Assembly: GCA_018883545.1 (NCBI GenBank)
Contig: JAHLEH010000001.1
Location: 1 to 64,000, forward strand
Direction of reading: 5' to 3'
Source of the DNA: Marixanthotalea marina
GTDB taxonomy: Bacteria > Bacteroidota > Bacteroidia > Flavobacteriales > Flavobacteriaceae
Length of the DNA stretch: 64,000 nt
Below are positions 46,704-55,354 of the stretch, one piece after another (the stretch's first letter is position 1; each line of letters begins with the position of its first letter). Below the pieces are notes generated by a model that ran no database searches, was not told where the DNA came from, and worked only from the letters and a program-made list of their open reading frames with translations. A program made the translations under genes and the position numbers.

Positions 46704-47255
46704 ATGGAAAAACTATCTTTCGATTTAGTTCTTGACCAAAAAAAGTCAAAATATGATATTGGAATTTCTCAAAAATTCTTTTGGTCTGGATTGTGCGGAA
46801 TTTTGATATTCATTTCCGCTAATTGGATTTTTAACAAATATACCAACCTAAATATTAAAGATTTTAGAATCATCGACTATTTAATTTATGCATCCTTCCT
46901 TTGTATTTTAATTGGCTCTTTTTATGGATTTTTCGAATATAACGGTAATAATAGGGTAATAAAAGGCTTTATAACGTTTGATGAGAATGAAATAACTATA
47001 AATAATGCTATTCGGTACAATCTTTCAGAAATTGAAAATATAAAGTTTTCTGGATATGACCATAAAGGACGCTATATAAACATAATGTCAGACGGAGACC
47101 CTTTTAGAAGTTATGGCGGCGATAATTTTGTAGAATTTACTTATAAAAACAAAGAATACAAATTCCAATTTGTTGTAAACTCCGTTTCCCACAGAAAATC
47201 ATTAATGGAAAGAACAATTCCAAAGATGAAAATGAAAACTAATATTAAATACTAA
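46704..47255 (+). CDS. Unknown AT-rich membrane protein
   Basis: A 183-residue protein with two hydrophobic segments (about 20-38 and 56-78) and a C-terminal beta-rich domain (90-170) resembling bacterial PH-type folds. I do not recognise a family. The gene is strikingly AT-rich: positions 46801-47040 contain 59 G/C in 240 bases (25 percent). The start ATG at 46704 is preferred over a TTG at 46671. A leader hairpin CTATCTG (46630-46636) and CAGGTAG (46648-46654) precedes it. It may have arrived separately from its neighbours. Confidence 0.6.
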   Translation: MEKLSFDLVLDQKKSKYDIGISQKFFWSGLCGILIFISANWIFNKYTNLNIKDFRIIDYLIYASFLCILIGSFYGFFEYNGNNRVIKGFITFDENEITINNAIRYNLSEIENIKFSGYDHKGRYINIMSDGDPFRSYGGDNFVEFTYKNKEYKFQFVVNSVSHRKSLMERTIPKMKMKTNIKY

Positions 47256-47307
47256 TACCAACACCGTATAAAAATAATTGCTTGGTTCTAGTCTATTCAA
47301 AAAACAG

Positions 47308-47343
47308 AAAACCGCTTAAGTGCTACTGCCCTTAAACGGTTTT
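47308..47343. terminator. Terminator after the AT-rich unknown gene
   Basis: AAAACCG and CTTAAG segments (47308-47320) pair with CTTAAACGGTTTT (47331-47343) with one mismatch. Confidence 0.7.
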
Positions 47344-47375
47344 CAAACTAAATAACCAACCAAAAATTTATAATG

Positions 47376-48332
47376 TTAACCCCTTATGCTTTCTCTAGGG
47401 TTATCTACTTTTTCTTTTTTAAACTTACGTAATTTGCCATCTTTAGCAGCATCAATTTTGTCTTTGCTACCATCTGGTTTTAGGTACTGTATGTAGCCCC
47501 TACCAACAAACTCGTAAGCTGTTCCAGAACTGGGATGATATAACTCTATCTTTCCGTCATTAATAACGCTGAGTTCAAAAAATTCATTGTCGAAATAATC
47601 ATAATCTAATGTTAAAGTTTTCAGGTAGATATTGTTGCTTACATTACCAACCCCATAAAGGCCTGTATAGTCCCAATACACATTATTGGCATTGGTGCCA
47701 CTGGGGTCTTGCGAGCTTCTAAATTCACTATCGTTACCACCTGCTAAAAACTGTAAATAGTTCTCGTTATCAAATTCATTCAAGGCGCCATATTCACTGG
47801 TATAGATTTTTTCCCAAGCCTCATACTCCTGCAAGAAATAATGGATGTTGTCGTAAAACACAAAGTCATAATCGAAATTGCTACGTTGGTAGCCATCCAA
47901 AAAGTATGAAGTGTCATTATTGGGGTTATACAATTCTATGGTATTACCATCTATTTGGTATACATCAAACGTTTCAAACCCATCAATATCGTGGTCTACA
48001 TCTAAAATCATATTATACGCATCGTAAACCCCTACATCAATACCATAACCATTTCCATTGGCACCAATACCTACTAAATTATTGTTTGCATATAACACTC
48101 CGTTGCGAAACGATATGGTAAAGGCTTTTTGTAAAAATGGCGTGGTACCATAACCTAGGGTGCTATTAATATCTACATACCATAATTCGTAAGAATTGAG
48201 TAATTGGTTTATGGAAATAGTAGGCTCTGGACCTGAGCCATAATATTCTTCAACAATAACCTCCTCTCTATAGCAGGAGGTAAAAAGTGTGCTTATTAAA
48301 GCAAAAGATAAAAGTAGTTTTACAGTCTTCAT
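47376..48332 (-). CDS. Secreted lipoprotein of flavobacterial 'YREEVIVEEY' type
   Basis: A 318-residue lipoprotein. Its signal ends ISTLFTSC, so the acylated Cys is near residue 20. The mature part begins YREEVIVEEY and repeats a beta-rich unit with ELWYVDIN, FRNGVLYANNN and TIELYNPNNDTSYF, and again later KIELYHPSSGTAYEF. Homologues in databases are often labelled nicotinate mononucleotide adenylyltransferase from memory of such annotations. Nothing here resembles a nucleotidyltransferase. The function is unknown; surface location is likely. It is a single gene. Confidence 0.75.
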   Translation of the reverse strand: MKTVKLLLSFALISTLFTSCYREEVIVEEYYGSGPEPTISINQLLNSYELWYVDINSTLGYGTTPFLQKAFTISFRNGVLYANNNLVGIGANGNGYGIDVGVYDAYNMILDVDHDIDGFETFDVYQIDGNTIELYNPNNDTSYFLDGYQRSNFDYDFVFYDNIHYFLQEYEAWEKIYTSEYGALNEFDNENYLQFLAGGNDSEFRSSQDPSGTNANNVYWDYTGLYGVGNVSNNIYLKTLTLDYDYFDNEFFELSVINDGKIELYHPSSGTAYEFVGRGYIQYLKPDGSKDKIDAAKDGKLRKFKKEKVDNPRESIRG

Positions 48333-48432
48333 AATCATACATTTTTAGGGTTTACACTTACCAAGTTTCAAAACGTGTGCCAAAAAATTTTTCTTAATGA
48401 TTTGTTGACCTACCAAAGACCAATATTTTACG

Positions 48433-48440
48433 TATTTTTG
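48433..48440 (+). promoter_or_regulatory. gpsA -7 promoter element
   Basis: TATTTTTG, an exact TAnnTTTG match, 24 bp before the gpsA ATG. Confidence 0.6.
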
Positions 48441-48464
48441 AAACCAAGACATTGATACTAATTT

Positions 48465-49466
48465 ATGGACACCTCTTTAAAATATGCGGTTTTTGGCGCA
48501 GGTAGCTGGGCAACGGCTATTGTAAAAATGCTTTGTGAAAATTTAAATGAAGTAGGCTGGTACATGCGCAGTGTGTACACCAAAGAGCATTTATTAAGAG
48601 AGCAACATAACCCCAATTATTTAAGTTCGGTTGAGTTTCATATGGAGCAATTGAAACTTAGCAACGATATTAACGAAATGGCAGAATATGCCGATGTAAT
48701 GATATTTGCCATTCCATCGGTTTTTATGCATAGCGAACTTGAAAAACTAAAGGTTGATATATCCAAAAAAATAATCGTTTCGGCCGTAAAAGGTATTATG
48801 CCCGAATCGGGACTTTTAGTGGGCGAACATTTTACCAAATTTTATAATGTTTCCGACGAAAATATAGCGGTTATTGCAGGTCCTTGCCACGCCGAGGAAG
48901 TGGCTTTGGAACGACTTTCTTATTTAACAATTTCTTGTGCCGATGTAAGCAAAGCCAAAGCTATTGCCAAGACCCTTTCTAGCGATTACATAAAAACCAA
49001 AGTAAACGACGATGTGATTGGTGTGGAATATGCCGTGATGCTTAAAAATATTTATGCCATTGCTGCCGGTATTGCCCACGGTTTGGGCTATGGCGACAAC
49101 TTCCAAAGCGTATTGATGAGCAATTCCATTCGTGAGATGAAACGTTTTATAAGGAAAATGCACAAGATGAAACGTAACATTAACAATTCGGCTTATTTGG
49201 GCGATTTATTGGTAACTGGTTATTCTGTTTTTTCCAGAAACCGCATGTTTGGGAATATGATTGGGAAAGGGTACACGGTAAAATCGGCAATGATGGAAAT
49301 GAGCATGGTTGCCGAGGGCTATTATGCTACCAAAAGTGCCCATTTATTGAATGAAAAAAACAGTAAAAAAACAAAATTGCCTATTATTAATGCAGTTTAC
49401 GAGATTCTGTACGAAAACAAAAACCCTAAAAAAGTCTTTAAAAAATTAACTGAAAAACTAGATTAA
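48465..49466 (+). CDS. gpsA: NAD(P)-dependent glycerol-3-phosphate dehydrogenase
   Basis: GpsA reduces dihydroxyacetone phosphate to sn-glycerol 3-phosphate for phospholipids. The Rossmann start VFGAGSWATAIVKML is clear. Further signatures are VIAGPCHAEEVA and the catalytic-domain KNIYAIAAGIAHGLGYGDNFQS. Length 333 is standard. The downstream antiporter gene starts 19 bp later, so the two may be cotranscribed. Confidence 0.95.
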   Translation: MDTSLKYAVFGAGSWATAIVKMLCENLNEVGWYMRSVYTKEHLLREQHNPNYLSSVEFHMEQLKLSNDINEMAEYADVMIFAIPSVFMHSELEKLKVDISKKIIVSAVKGIMPESGLLVGEHFTKFYNVSDENIAVIAGPCHAEEVALERLSYLTISCADVSKAKAIAKTLSSDYIKTKVNDDVIGVEYAVMLKNIYAIAAGIAHGLGYGDNFQSVLMSNSIREMKRFIRKMHKMKRNINNSAYLGDLLVTGYSVFSRNRMFGNMIGKGYTVKSAMMEMSMVAEGYYATKSAHLLNEKNSKKTKLPIINAVYEILYENKNPKKVFKKLTEKLD

Positions 49467-49485
49467 TTACTTGTTCTTCCACTGC

Positions 49486-50958
49486 ATGAACCTAACGATA
49501 GAGAATATACTTTTAATTGGATCTTCATTACTTTTAATAAGCATTTTTGCAGGCAAAACTTCTTACAAATTTGGTGTTCCCACGCTATTGTTATTCTTAA
49601 CCATTGGCATGTTGGCTGGATCGGATGGTATTGGGGGCATTCATTTTGACAATCCTAAAATTGCACAGTTTATTGGTATTGTTTCCCTTAATTTTATTTT
49701 ATTCTCTGGAGGATTGGATACTAACTGGAACAGTGTTAAACCCATATTAAAAGAAGGCATTATACTATCTACATTAGGTGTACTTTTAACCGCTACAACA
49801 TTGGGTGTTTTTGTATGGTATGTAACCGATTTTACATTCTATGAAAGTATGTTGCTGGGCTCTATTGTATCTTCAACAGATGCCGCCGCCGTATTTTCCA
49901 TATTGCGGTCTAAAAGTTTGGCCTTAAAAACGAACTTAAGACCTACGCTAGAATTGGAAAGCGGGAGTAACGACCCCATGGCCTATGTACTTACTATCGC
50001 ATTTCTTTCCCTTGTAGTTAATCAAAACCAAGATATTCTATCCATCATCCCCATGTTTTTTATGCAGATGGCTTTGGGAGCGGTTATGGGATTTGTTTTT
50101 GGAAAACTCAGCAAAATTATCATAAACAAAATTAAATTGGATTTTGAAGGTCTTTATCCCGTTTTGGTTATCGCTCTCATGTTCATTACCTTTTCTTTTA
50201 CCGATTTTATTGGGGGCAACGGATTTCTAGCCATTTATATTTGTGCTGTATTTTTGGGAAACCAAGACTTAATCCATAAAAAAACCATTCTAAAAATGTA
50301 CGATGGGCTTGCTTGGCTAATGCAAATTGTACTGTTCTTAACATTGGGGCTATTGGTGTTTCCAAAAAGCATAGTCCCTTTTTTTGGTATTGGCTTGCTT
50401 ATTTCTGTTTTTCTCATCCTTATTGCAAGACCTCTAAGCGTTTTAATAAGTTTACTGCCCTTTAGGATGAAATTTAGACGAAGGCTTTATATCTCTTGGG
50501 TAGGGTTGCGAGGTGCCGTTCCTATTGTTTTTGCTACTTACCCCCTTTTGGCAGGTATTGAAAAAGCTGATATGATGTTTAACATTGTGTTCTTTATTTC
50601 TGTTACCTCGGTTTTAATACAGGGAACTACACTAACCATTGTTGCTAAATGGTTGCATGTAGCCATTCCAGAAAGAACAAAACCGCTTTCGCAAACCGAC
50701 AAACTTATGAACGACCTTCCCAAGACAGCTATGAAGGAGATAGAAATTTTGCCCAGCAACACTATTGTAAACAAAAAAATTGTAGAGTTAGGATTCCCAA
50801 ATAATGCTATTATCGCCATGATTAAAAGAGCAGACAAATACATTACCCCTAACGGAACAACAGTTATTAAAGCCAACGATATTTTAATTGTTCTATCTGA
50901 AACCGAGCAAGGTATTGAAAATGTAATCAAAAAGCTCCTCCCTGAAACAACTTCCTAA
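49486..50958 (+). CDS. Potassium/proton antiporter, CPA1 family with RCK_C domain
   Basis: A 490-residue membrane protein with about twelve helices and the Na+/H+ exchanger core (YKFGVPTLLLFLTIGMLAGSDG, SSTDAAAVFSIL, GSNDPMAYVL). A C-terminal cytosolic RCK_C domain follows (about 405-490, NTIVNKKIVELGF and KANDILIVLSE). This combination matches NhaP2/CvrA-type potassium/proton antiporters that help with osmotic and pH stress. The start ATG at 49486 is preferred over a TTG at 49471. Confidence 0.9.
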   Translation: MNLTIENILLIGSSLLLISIFAGKTSYKFGVPTLLLFLTIGMLAGSDGIGGIHFDNPKIAQFIGIVSLNFILFSGGLDTNWNSVKPILKEGIILSTLGVLLTATTLGVFVWYVTDFTFYESMLLGSIVSSTDAAAVFSILRSKSLALKTNLRPTLELESGSNDPMAYVLTIAFLSLVVNQNQDILSIIPMFFMQMALGAVMGFVFGKLSKIIINKIKLDFEGLYPVLVIALMFITFSFTDFIGGNGFLAIYICAVFLGNQDLIHKKTILKMYDGLAWLMQIVLFLTLGLLVFPKSIVPFFGIGLLISVFLILIARPLSVLISLLPFRMKFRRRLYISWVGLRGAVPIVFATYPLLAGIEKADMMFNIVFFISVTSVLIQGTTLTIVAKWLHVAIPERTKPLSQTDKLMNDLPKTAMKEIEILPSNTIVNKKIVELGFPNNAIIAMIKRADKYITPNGTTVIKANDILIVLSETEQGIENVIKKLLPETTS

Positions 50959-51016
50959 TGTTAAAACACTTCTAAAATCCTTAAACAATAATAGGTTTTT
51001 GTATTACATTTACACC

Positions 51017-51367
51017 ATGAAAATGCTGTTAAATTTTATTGGCATACTGCTTCTTACAGCAGTGCAGAGCTTTGCTTCGGAAACTAAGCTGCCTGTTCAT
51101 TGCCATACAGATAATCTACATTCAGAAACAGCAGAAAAAAATCTTATTTATGTTGATTATGCTTCAATACCAGAGAGCATTACATTAACATCTCAGTGGG
51201 AACCTTTACAGTTACAGGAAACCAGTTTCAACAATGGTTGGGCTATTTTAAAAGCTTATGGGAAACAGTTTAGTTCCTTATGCAAACAATACCTTATAAA
51301 CTGCAAAGATTTATTTGTAAACTTCAATACCTCTGATATTATTTTCCCTTTCCATCTCCATTGGTAA
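51017..51367 (+). CDS. Small secreted protein, unknown
   Basis: A 116-residue protein with a signal peptide (AVQSFAS). The mature chain has a few Cys (VHCHTD, SLCKQYLINC) and is otherwise unremarkable. No family recognised. A -7-like TACATTTA at 51005-51012 lies 5 bp before the ATG at 51017, which makes an in-frame TTG at 50999 an unlikely start. Confidence 0.55.
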   Translation: MKMLLNFIGILLLTAVQSFASETKLPVHCHTDNLHSETAEKNLIYVDYASIPESITLTSQWEPLQLQETSFNNGWAILKAYGKQFSSLCKQYLINCKDLFVNFNTSDIIFPFHLHW

Positions 51368-51448
51368 AGATGATTTTAAGTTCTATATAATCAGGATTTA
51401 AAGAACATATCCTGCACTTAATTTTTTTTAACTTAAAACATACAACAT

Positions 51449-51928
51449 ATGGATTTAGGAAGTATCCTTATAGGGGTAGCTTTTATGGCTATTTGTATTT
51501 CTCCATTTTTAATAACATATATAAACAATACCAAAAAAAGCAAGAATATATTGCTGTCTCTTAAAAATTTAGCCAATGAAAACCAATGTCAAATTACTAA
51601 ATACGAATGTAGCGGTAACATAAGTATTGGAATGGATGAAATCCGCAACAAACTATTCTTTGTTAAACAATCTGACAATGAGGCTATATTTAGAGAAATA
51701 GATTTGAAACAAGTACGTGTTTGTCTTGCCAATATTGTTACAAGATCGGTAAAGGGCAGTTCGGGTGTAATATCGTTGGTTGAATTGAATTTTTTAAATC
51801 ATTCTAAACAACCAGATTTTACAATAGAGCTTTACAATGAACAGCAAAATACCATTACAAACGGAGAGCCTTTACTGTCCAAAAAATGGTCGGAAATCAT
51901 CAATAACAAGATAAAACAGCTTATTTAG
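51449..51928 (+). CDS. Hypothetical protein with N-terminal membrane anchor
   Basis: A 159-residue protein with one membrane segment (about 4-24) and a soluble C-terminal domain rich in beta and helix (about 38-155). No family is recognised. It ends at a terminator. Confidence 0.6.
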   Translation: MDLGSILIGVAFMAICISPFLITYINNTKKSKNILLSLKNLANENQCQITKYECSGNISIGMDEIRNKLFFVKQSDNEAIFREIDLKQVRVCLANIVTRSVKGSSGVISLVELNFLNHSKQPDFTIELYNEQQNTITNGEPLLSKKWSEIINNKIKQLI

Positions 51929-51939
51929 CCATATCACAG

Positions 51940-51973
51940 CCCCTTATAAAATATAAATTTATAAGGGGTTTTT
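51940..51973. terminator. Terminator
   Basis: CCCCTTATAAA (51940-51950) pairs with TTTATAAGGGG (51958-51968), followed by TTTTT. It can serve the plus-strand gene and partly the convergent gene at 52036. Confidence 0.85.
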
Positions 51974-52035
51974 AATACACAAGTACTTTTGTTTTATTGC
52001 TTTTAAAATAAATCGCCCATTTTGATGGATATGCT

Positions 52036-52431
52036 TTATTTTACCAAAACACCTTTGGCTTCCATAAGTGGGATGTTTTGTAAAGCTTTTGAATTTATGG
52101 TGTTTTTTCTAAAAAGAAATGTTTTATCGAACATCTTGTTGCCTTCAAAAAAGGAGACCTTAAAGGTATTGTTCAAAACAAACAATGCTTCGGGCATCAA
52201 TTCTATTTTGGCATAGCTTTTTTTAGGCAATGCATCTATTTTTTTGCGAAAGGTTGATGTTATTTTCTGTTCATTATAACCACTGGTCACAATAAGCACC
52301 ATGTCTAAATCTACTTCTTTATCGTTAATAATGTAGGCATTCCAATCGTTGGTTTTATAAACATCATTGTATTCAAAAACAACAGCAATATAAACCCCTT
52401 CTACTTTTGGAATTTGGATATCTTTTTTCAT
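52036..52431 (-). CDS. Hypothetical soluble protein
   Basis: A 131-residue protein without signal or membrane segment, mixed alpha/beta. I do not recognise the family. It is next to the TetR regulator (18 bp downstream of its stop), possibly in the same transcript. Confidence 0.6.
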   Translation of the reverse strand: MKKDIQIPKVEGVYIAVVFEYNDVYKTNDWNAYIINDKEVDLDMVLIVTSGYNEQKITSTFRKKIDALPKKSYAKIELMPEALFVLNNTFKVSFFEGNKMFDKTFLFRKNTINSKALQNIPLMEAKGVLVK

Positions 52432-52449
52432 GGGGTAAAAATATACAAA

Positions 52450-53040
52450 CTATTCAAAATAATTATGTATGCTATTCGTGCTTAATAGGCCTTTTAGGTT
52501 GTAAACTATTAAGTGGTTAAGAAGTTCTTTATTGGAATAAACTTCAAAAAAGTTATTGGGTTTATAAATAAAGTTATCTATTCGTAAAAAGTAGAATTCA
52601 CACACGAGTGTTAAATTAACATCCTGCCTTATAATTTTGTTTTGCTTCGCTTCTTCAAGTAGTTTATAAACTATATTAAAGACAATATCTTGCCTAAAGG
52701 TTTCAAATACACTACTGGCTTTAGGATAATATTTATTTAAACCAAAAATAAATGCAGGTCTAAAGCATTTAAAATGTTCGAAACCTATTTGATAAATAGC
52801 AACAATTTTTAAAATTGGATCTGTTTCTTTGTCCAAAGCAGCGTCAATCTCTGCTCTAATTTTATCAAGCAAAAACTTCACACTTTCTGAAACCAGATCT
52901 TCTTTACTAAAAAAGTACTTGTAGATGGTTTTTTTGGAAATACCCAACAGTTCGGCAAGTTCTTCCATAGTGAATCGCTTGCTTCCAAATTGGGTAAATT
53001 TTTCGGCTGCGAAAACAATAATTTCCTGTTTACCAATCAT
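52450..53040 (-). CDS. TetR-family transcriptional regulator
   Basis: A 196-residue regulator. The N-terminal helix-turn-helix spans about 8-55, with AAEKFTQFGSKRFTMEELAELLGISKKTIYKYF as the full TetR DNA-binding signature. The C-terminal 140 residues are the ligand-binding domain. It lies after UspA on the same strand with a 56-bp gap and may regulate the efflux operon upstream or be transcribed with it. The ligand is unknown. Confidence 0.9.
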   Translation of the reverse strand: MIGKQEIIVFAAEKFTQFGSKRFTMEELAELLGISKKTIYKYFFSKEDLVSESVKFLLDKIRAEIDAALDKETDPILKIVAIYQIGFEHFKCFRPAFIFGLNKYYPKASSVFETFRQDIVFNIVYKLLEEAKQNKIIRQDVNLTLVCEFYFLRIDNFIYKPNNFFEVYSNKELLNHLIVYNLKGLLSTNSIHNYFE

Positions 53041-53096
53041 AAAGCTATTTTAACTACTGTATGCTAAATTTTCACATATGGTTTTATTCTCAAAAA

Positions 53097-53912
53097 CTAA
53101 TCTATTGGTATAGACAGCAATGGGATGTTTAACCCTGAAGCCATAACCCTTGTTTTGCTTTTATGGACAATAGATTCCCAGAAACCATATTTTTTCGGAA
53201 TCATAACCAGCAAGTCTGATTTTGATGTTATAAGTTCCTTTTCAATTTCCTCTATTACAACATCAGAGTTCACTTTCTTATAAAGGTAGGTTACATTTTC
53301 CAGCCCTTTTTCTATATGCTCAAGAATTTTGTTGTCTGTTCTTAATTCATCTATCTTCTTTTCTACATAAAACAACGTGACATCAGACTTAAGGTGAACA
53401 GCGATTTTTCTTAGTTTGGCCAACGTTCTTAGAGGTACGTTTTCCATTAGGTCGCACGCAAAAAGGATTTTGTGTATTCCTGAAAATTTAGCGTTTACGG
53501 GAACTGCTAACACCGGAAATTTTTTCATGCTTATTAAAGTTGTTGTTGGGTTTCCCAATAAGTTCTGTTCTATAGATTTATCGGACATGCCCATAACCAA
53601 AAAGCGTGAATTATGAACTTTCATTAACAAATCCAGTTCCCGTTCTAAATCTACATACCTACACTCATACTCAACTTCAATATTAAATTCTTTGGCTAAA
53701 CTTAATGCTTGCGCTTTTAACCTTTCTTTGTTTTTTTCAATCAACTTGTTCATTGATTCAACTGTTAACCATGTGTTTGAAGCATGAACAGGTAACCTAA
53801 AAGCATTAAAAAGTACAAGTTTTGTTTTAAATAACTTAGCCAAAGAACCCGAGTAATTCACTGCATTATCAGATGTTTTTGAAAAGTTTGTTGCTACTAA
53901 TATGGTTTTCAC
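53097..53912 (-). CDS. Universal stress protein, two-domain
   Basis: A 271-residue UspA-family protein with two tandem domains (about 1-137 and 145-271). The first begins KTILVATNFSKTSDNAVNYSGSLA. The usual ATP-binding signature G-x2-G-x9-G(S/T) is not intact at VMGMSDKSIEQNLLGNP, so nucleotide binding is uncertain. The start is a GTG at 53912, which is the family N-terminus. It follows the efflux outer membrane gene by 21 bp, indicating cotranscription with the pump. Confidence 0.88.
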   Translation of the reverse strand: MKTILVATNFSKTSDNAVNYSGSLAKLFKTKLVLFNAFRLPVHASNTWLTVESMNKLIEKNKERLKAQALSLAKEFNIEVEYECRYVDLERELDLLMKVHNSRFLVMGMSDKSIEQNLLGNPTTTLISMKKFPVLAVPVNAKFSGIHKILFACDLMENVPLRTLAKLRKIAVHLKSDVTLFYVEKKIDELRTDNKILEHIEKGLENVTYLYKKVNSDVVIEEIEKELITSKSDLLVMIPKKYGFWESIVHKSKTRVMASGLNIPLLSIPID

Positions 53913-53933
53913 AATTAAATAAATTTACAATTA

Positions 53934-55349
53934 TTATTTCCAGCCACCACCAAGGGCTTCATATAGATTAACAACCGATAATAATTGCTGCAACTTGCTA
54001 TCAATAACATTAAGTTCTGCATTTAACGCACTATATCTTGCCGTTAATAAGTCTAAATAATTGGCATAACCATTATTGAGCAGTATCTCTGAATTGCTTT
54101 CTGCTTGGCGCAACGCTTCTACTTCCTCTTGCCTATATTCAATTTTTTTGGTTTCAGATTGGTAAGAAAACAGCGCGTTGGACACTTCGTTTCCTGCAAC
54201 CAATAAAGATTTCTTGAAATTTAACAGCGCTTGTTCTTGTTGGGCTTTAGCTACCTCATATTGCGTTTTTATTTTACGCTGATTAAAAACGGGTTGGGTT
54301 AACCCTCCAACTAAATTAGCAAACAATGAGTTTGTATTAAAAAGTTGGTCGAATTCCAAACTTTGAAAACCTCCCGTAGCCGTTAATGTTAACGACGGAT
54401 AAAAATTGCTTCGTGCCACATTGGTCATCTCAAAAGCATTAACCAATCCATATTCGGCGGCCATAACATCGGGCCTGTTTCTCAATAGGTTTGCAGGCAC
54501 ACCCAATGTAATTTCAGTAGTAAATTGTTGTTCATCTAACTCTCCTCTTTCTACAGTAATAGATGTTCTGCCCAACAACAGATTGAGCACATTTTCGGTT
54601 TTAAAAATAGCAACCTCTAAATCTACTTTTAAGGCCTTGGCATTGTTGTACTGTGCTATGTATTGATCAACCGCTACTTGAGTTACTTGTCCCGATTCTT
54701 TTAACGATTTTATGGTTTCAACACTGTTCTCTCTTGTAACAATGGTTTGGTTTGTAACCTTTAATTGAGCATCTAGAGACAACAATTGATAATAGGTTGA
54801 AGCAATAGCAGAAACCAATTGTGTTTTTACAGCTTGATGAGCTGCAACGCTTTGCAAATAACCCGCTTCTCCTGCACGCTTGTTGCTGTGTATTTTTCCC
54901 CAAATGTCAGCTTCCCAAGATAAGTTTCCATTAACGGAGTATTGTGTAATACCACCATTAAAAAACGAACCAAATTGACTGTTTCTAGATAATTCTTGGT
55001 GTGATACCTGCGGATTTAAACTAAAACTTGGAAAATAGCCTGCTTTACCTTGTTTCATGTAAGCTTCAGCAGCAGCCATTTGCTGTATTGCCACACGAAT
55101 GTCTAAATTATTTTGAAGCCCTTCTTCAATGTATTGCTTCAAATGGGAATCGGTAAACATATCTTTCCACGATATATCGGCTACAGATAAACTGTCTTGT
55201 GGCAAATTATCGGTGCGATACAAATGCTCTGTTTCCTCTAGTTTTGGACGCTTATATTCTTTTGCAACAAAACAGCTTTGAAGCGTTATGGAAACAACCA
55301 CTAAAAGCGCTACTTTATTAACTAACTTGAAATTTATTTTAGATATCAT
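53934..55349 (-). CDS. Efflux outer membrane factor (TolC/NodT family lipoprotein)
   Basis: This outer membrane channel of a tripartite RND pump has 471 residues. A lipoprotein signal ends VSITLQSC (acylated Cys26), typical of NodT-type factors. Two repeats of helical coiled coil with beta segments follow (residues 60-270 and 280-465), including the conserved LRNRPDVMAAEYGLVNA. It overlaps no neighbour and lies 5 bp after the pump gene. Confidence 0.93.
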   Translation of the reverse strand: MISKINFKLVNKVALLVVVSITLQSCFVAKEYKRPKLEETEHLYRTDNLPQDSLSVADISWKDMFTDSHLKQYIEEGLQNNLDIRVAIQQMAAAEAYMKQGKAGYFPSFSLNPQVSHQELSRNSQFGSFFNGGITQYSVNGNLSWEADIWGKIHSNKRAGEAGYLQSVAAHQAVKTQLVSAIASTYYQLLSLDAQLKVTNQTIVTRENSVETIKSLKESGQVTQVAVDQYIAQYNNAKALKVDLEVAIFKTENVLNLLLGRTSITVERGELDEQQFTTEITLGVPANLLRNRPDVMAAEYGLVNAFEMTNVARSNFYPSLTLTATGGFQSLEFDQLFNTNSLFANLVGGLTQPVFNQRKIKTQYEVAKAQQEQALLNFKKSLLVAGNEVSNALFSYQSETKKIEYRQEEVEALRQAESNSEILLNNGYANYLDLLTARYSALNAELNVIDSKLQQLLSVVNLYEALGGGWK

Positions 55350-55354
55350 AACTA

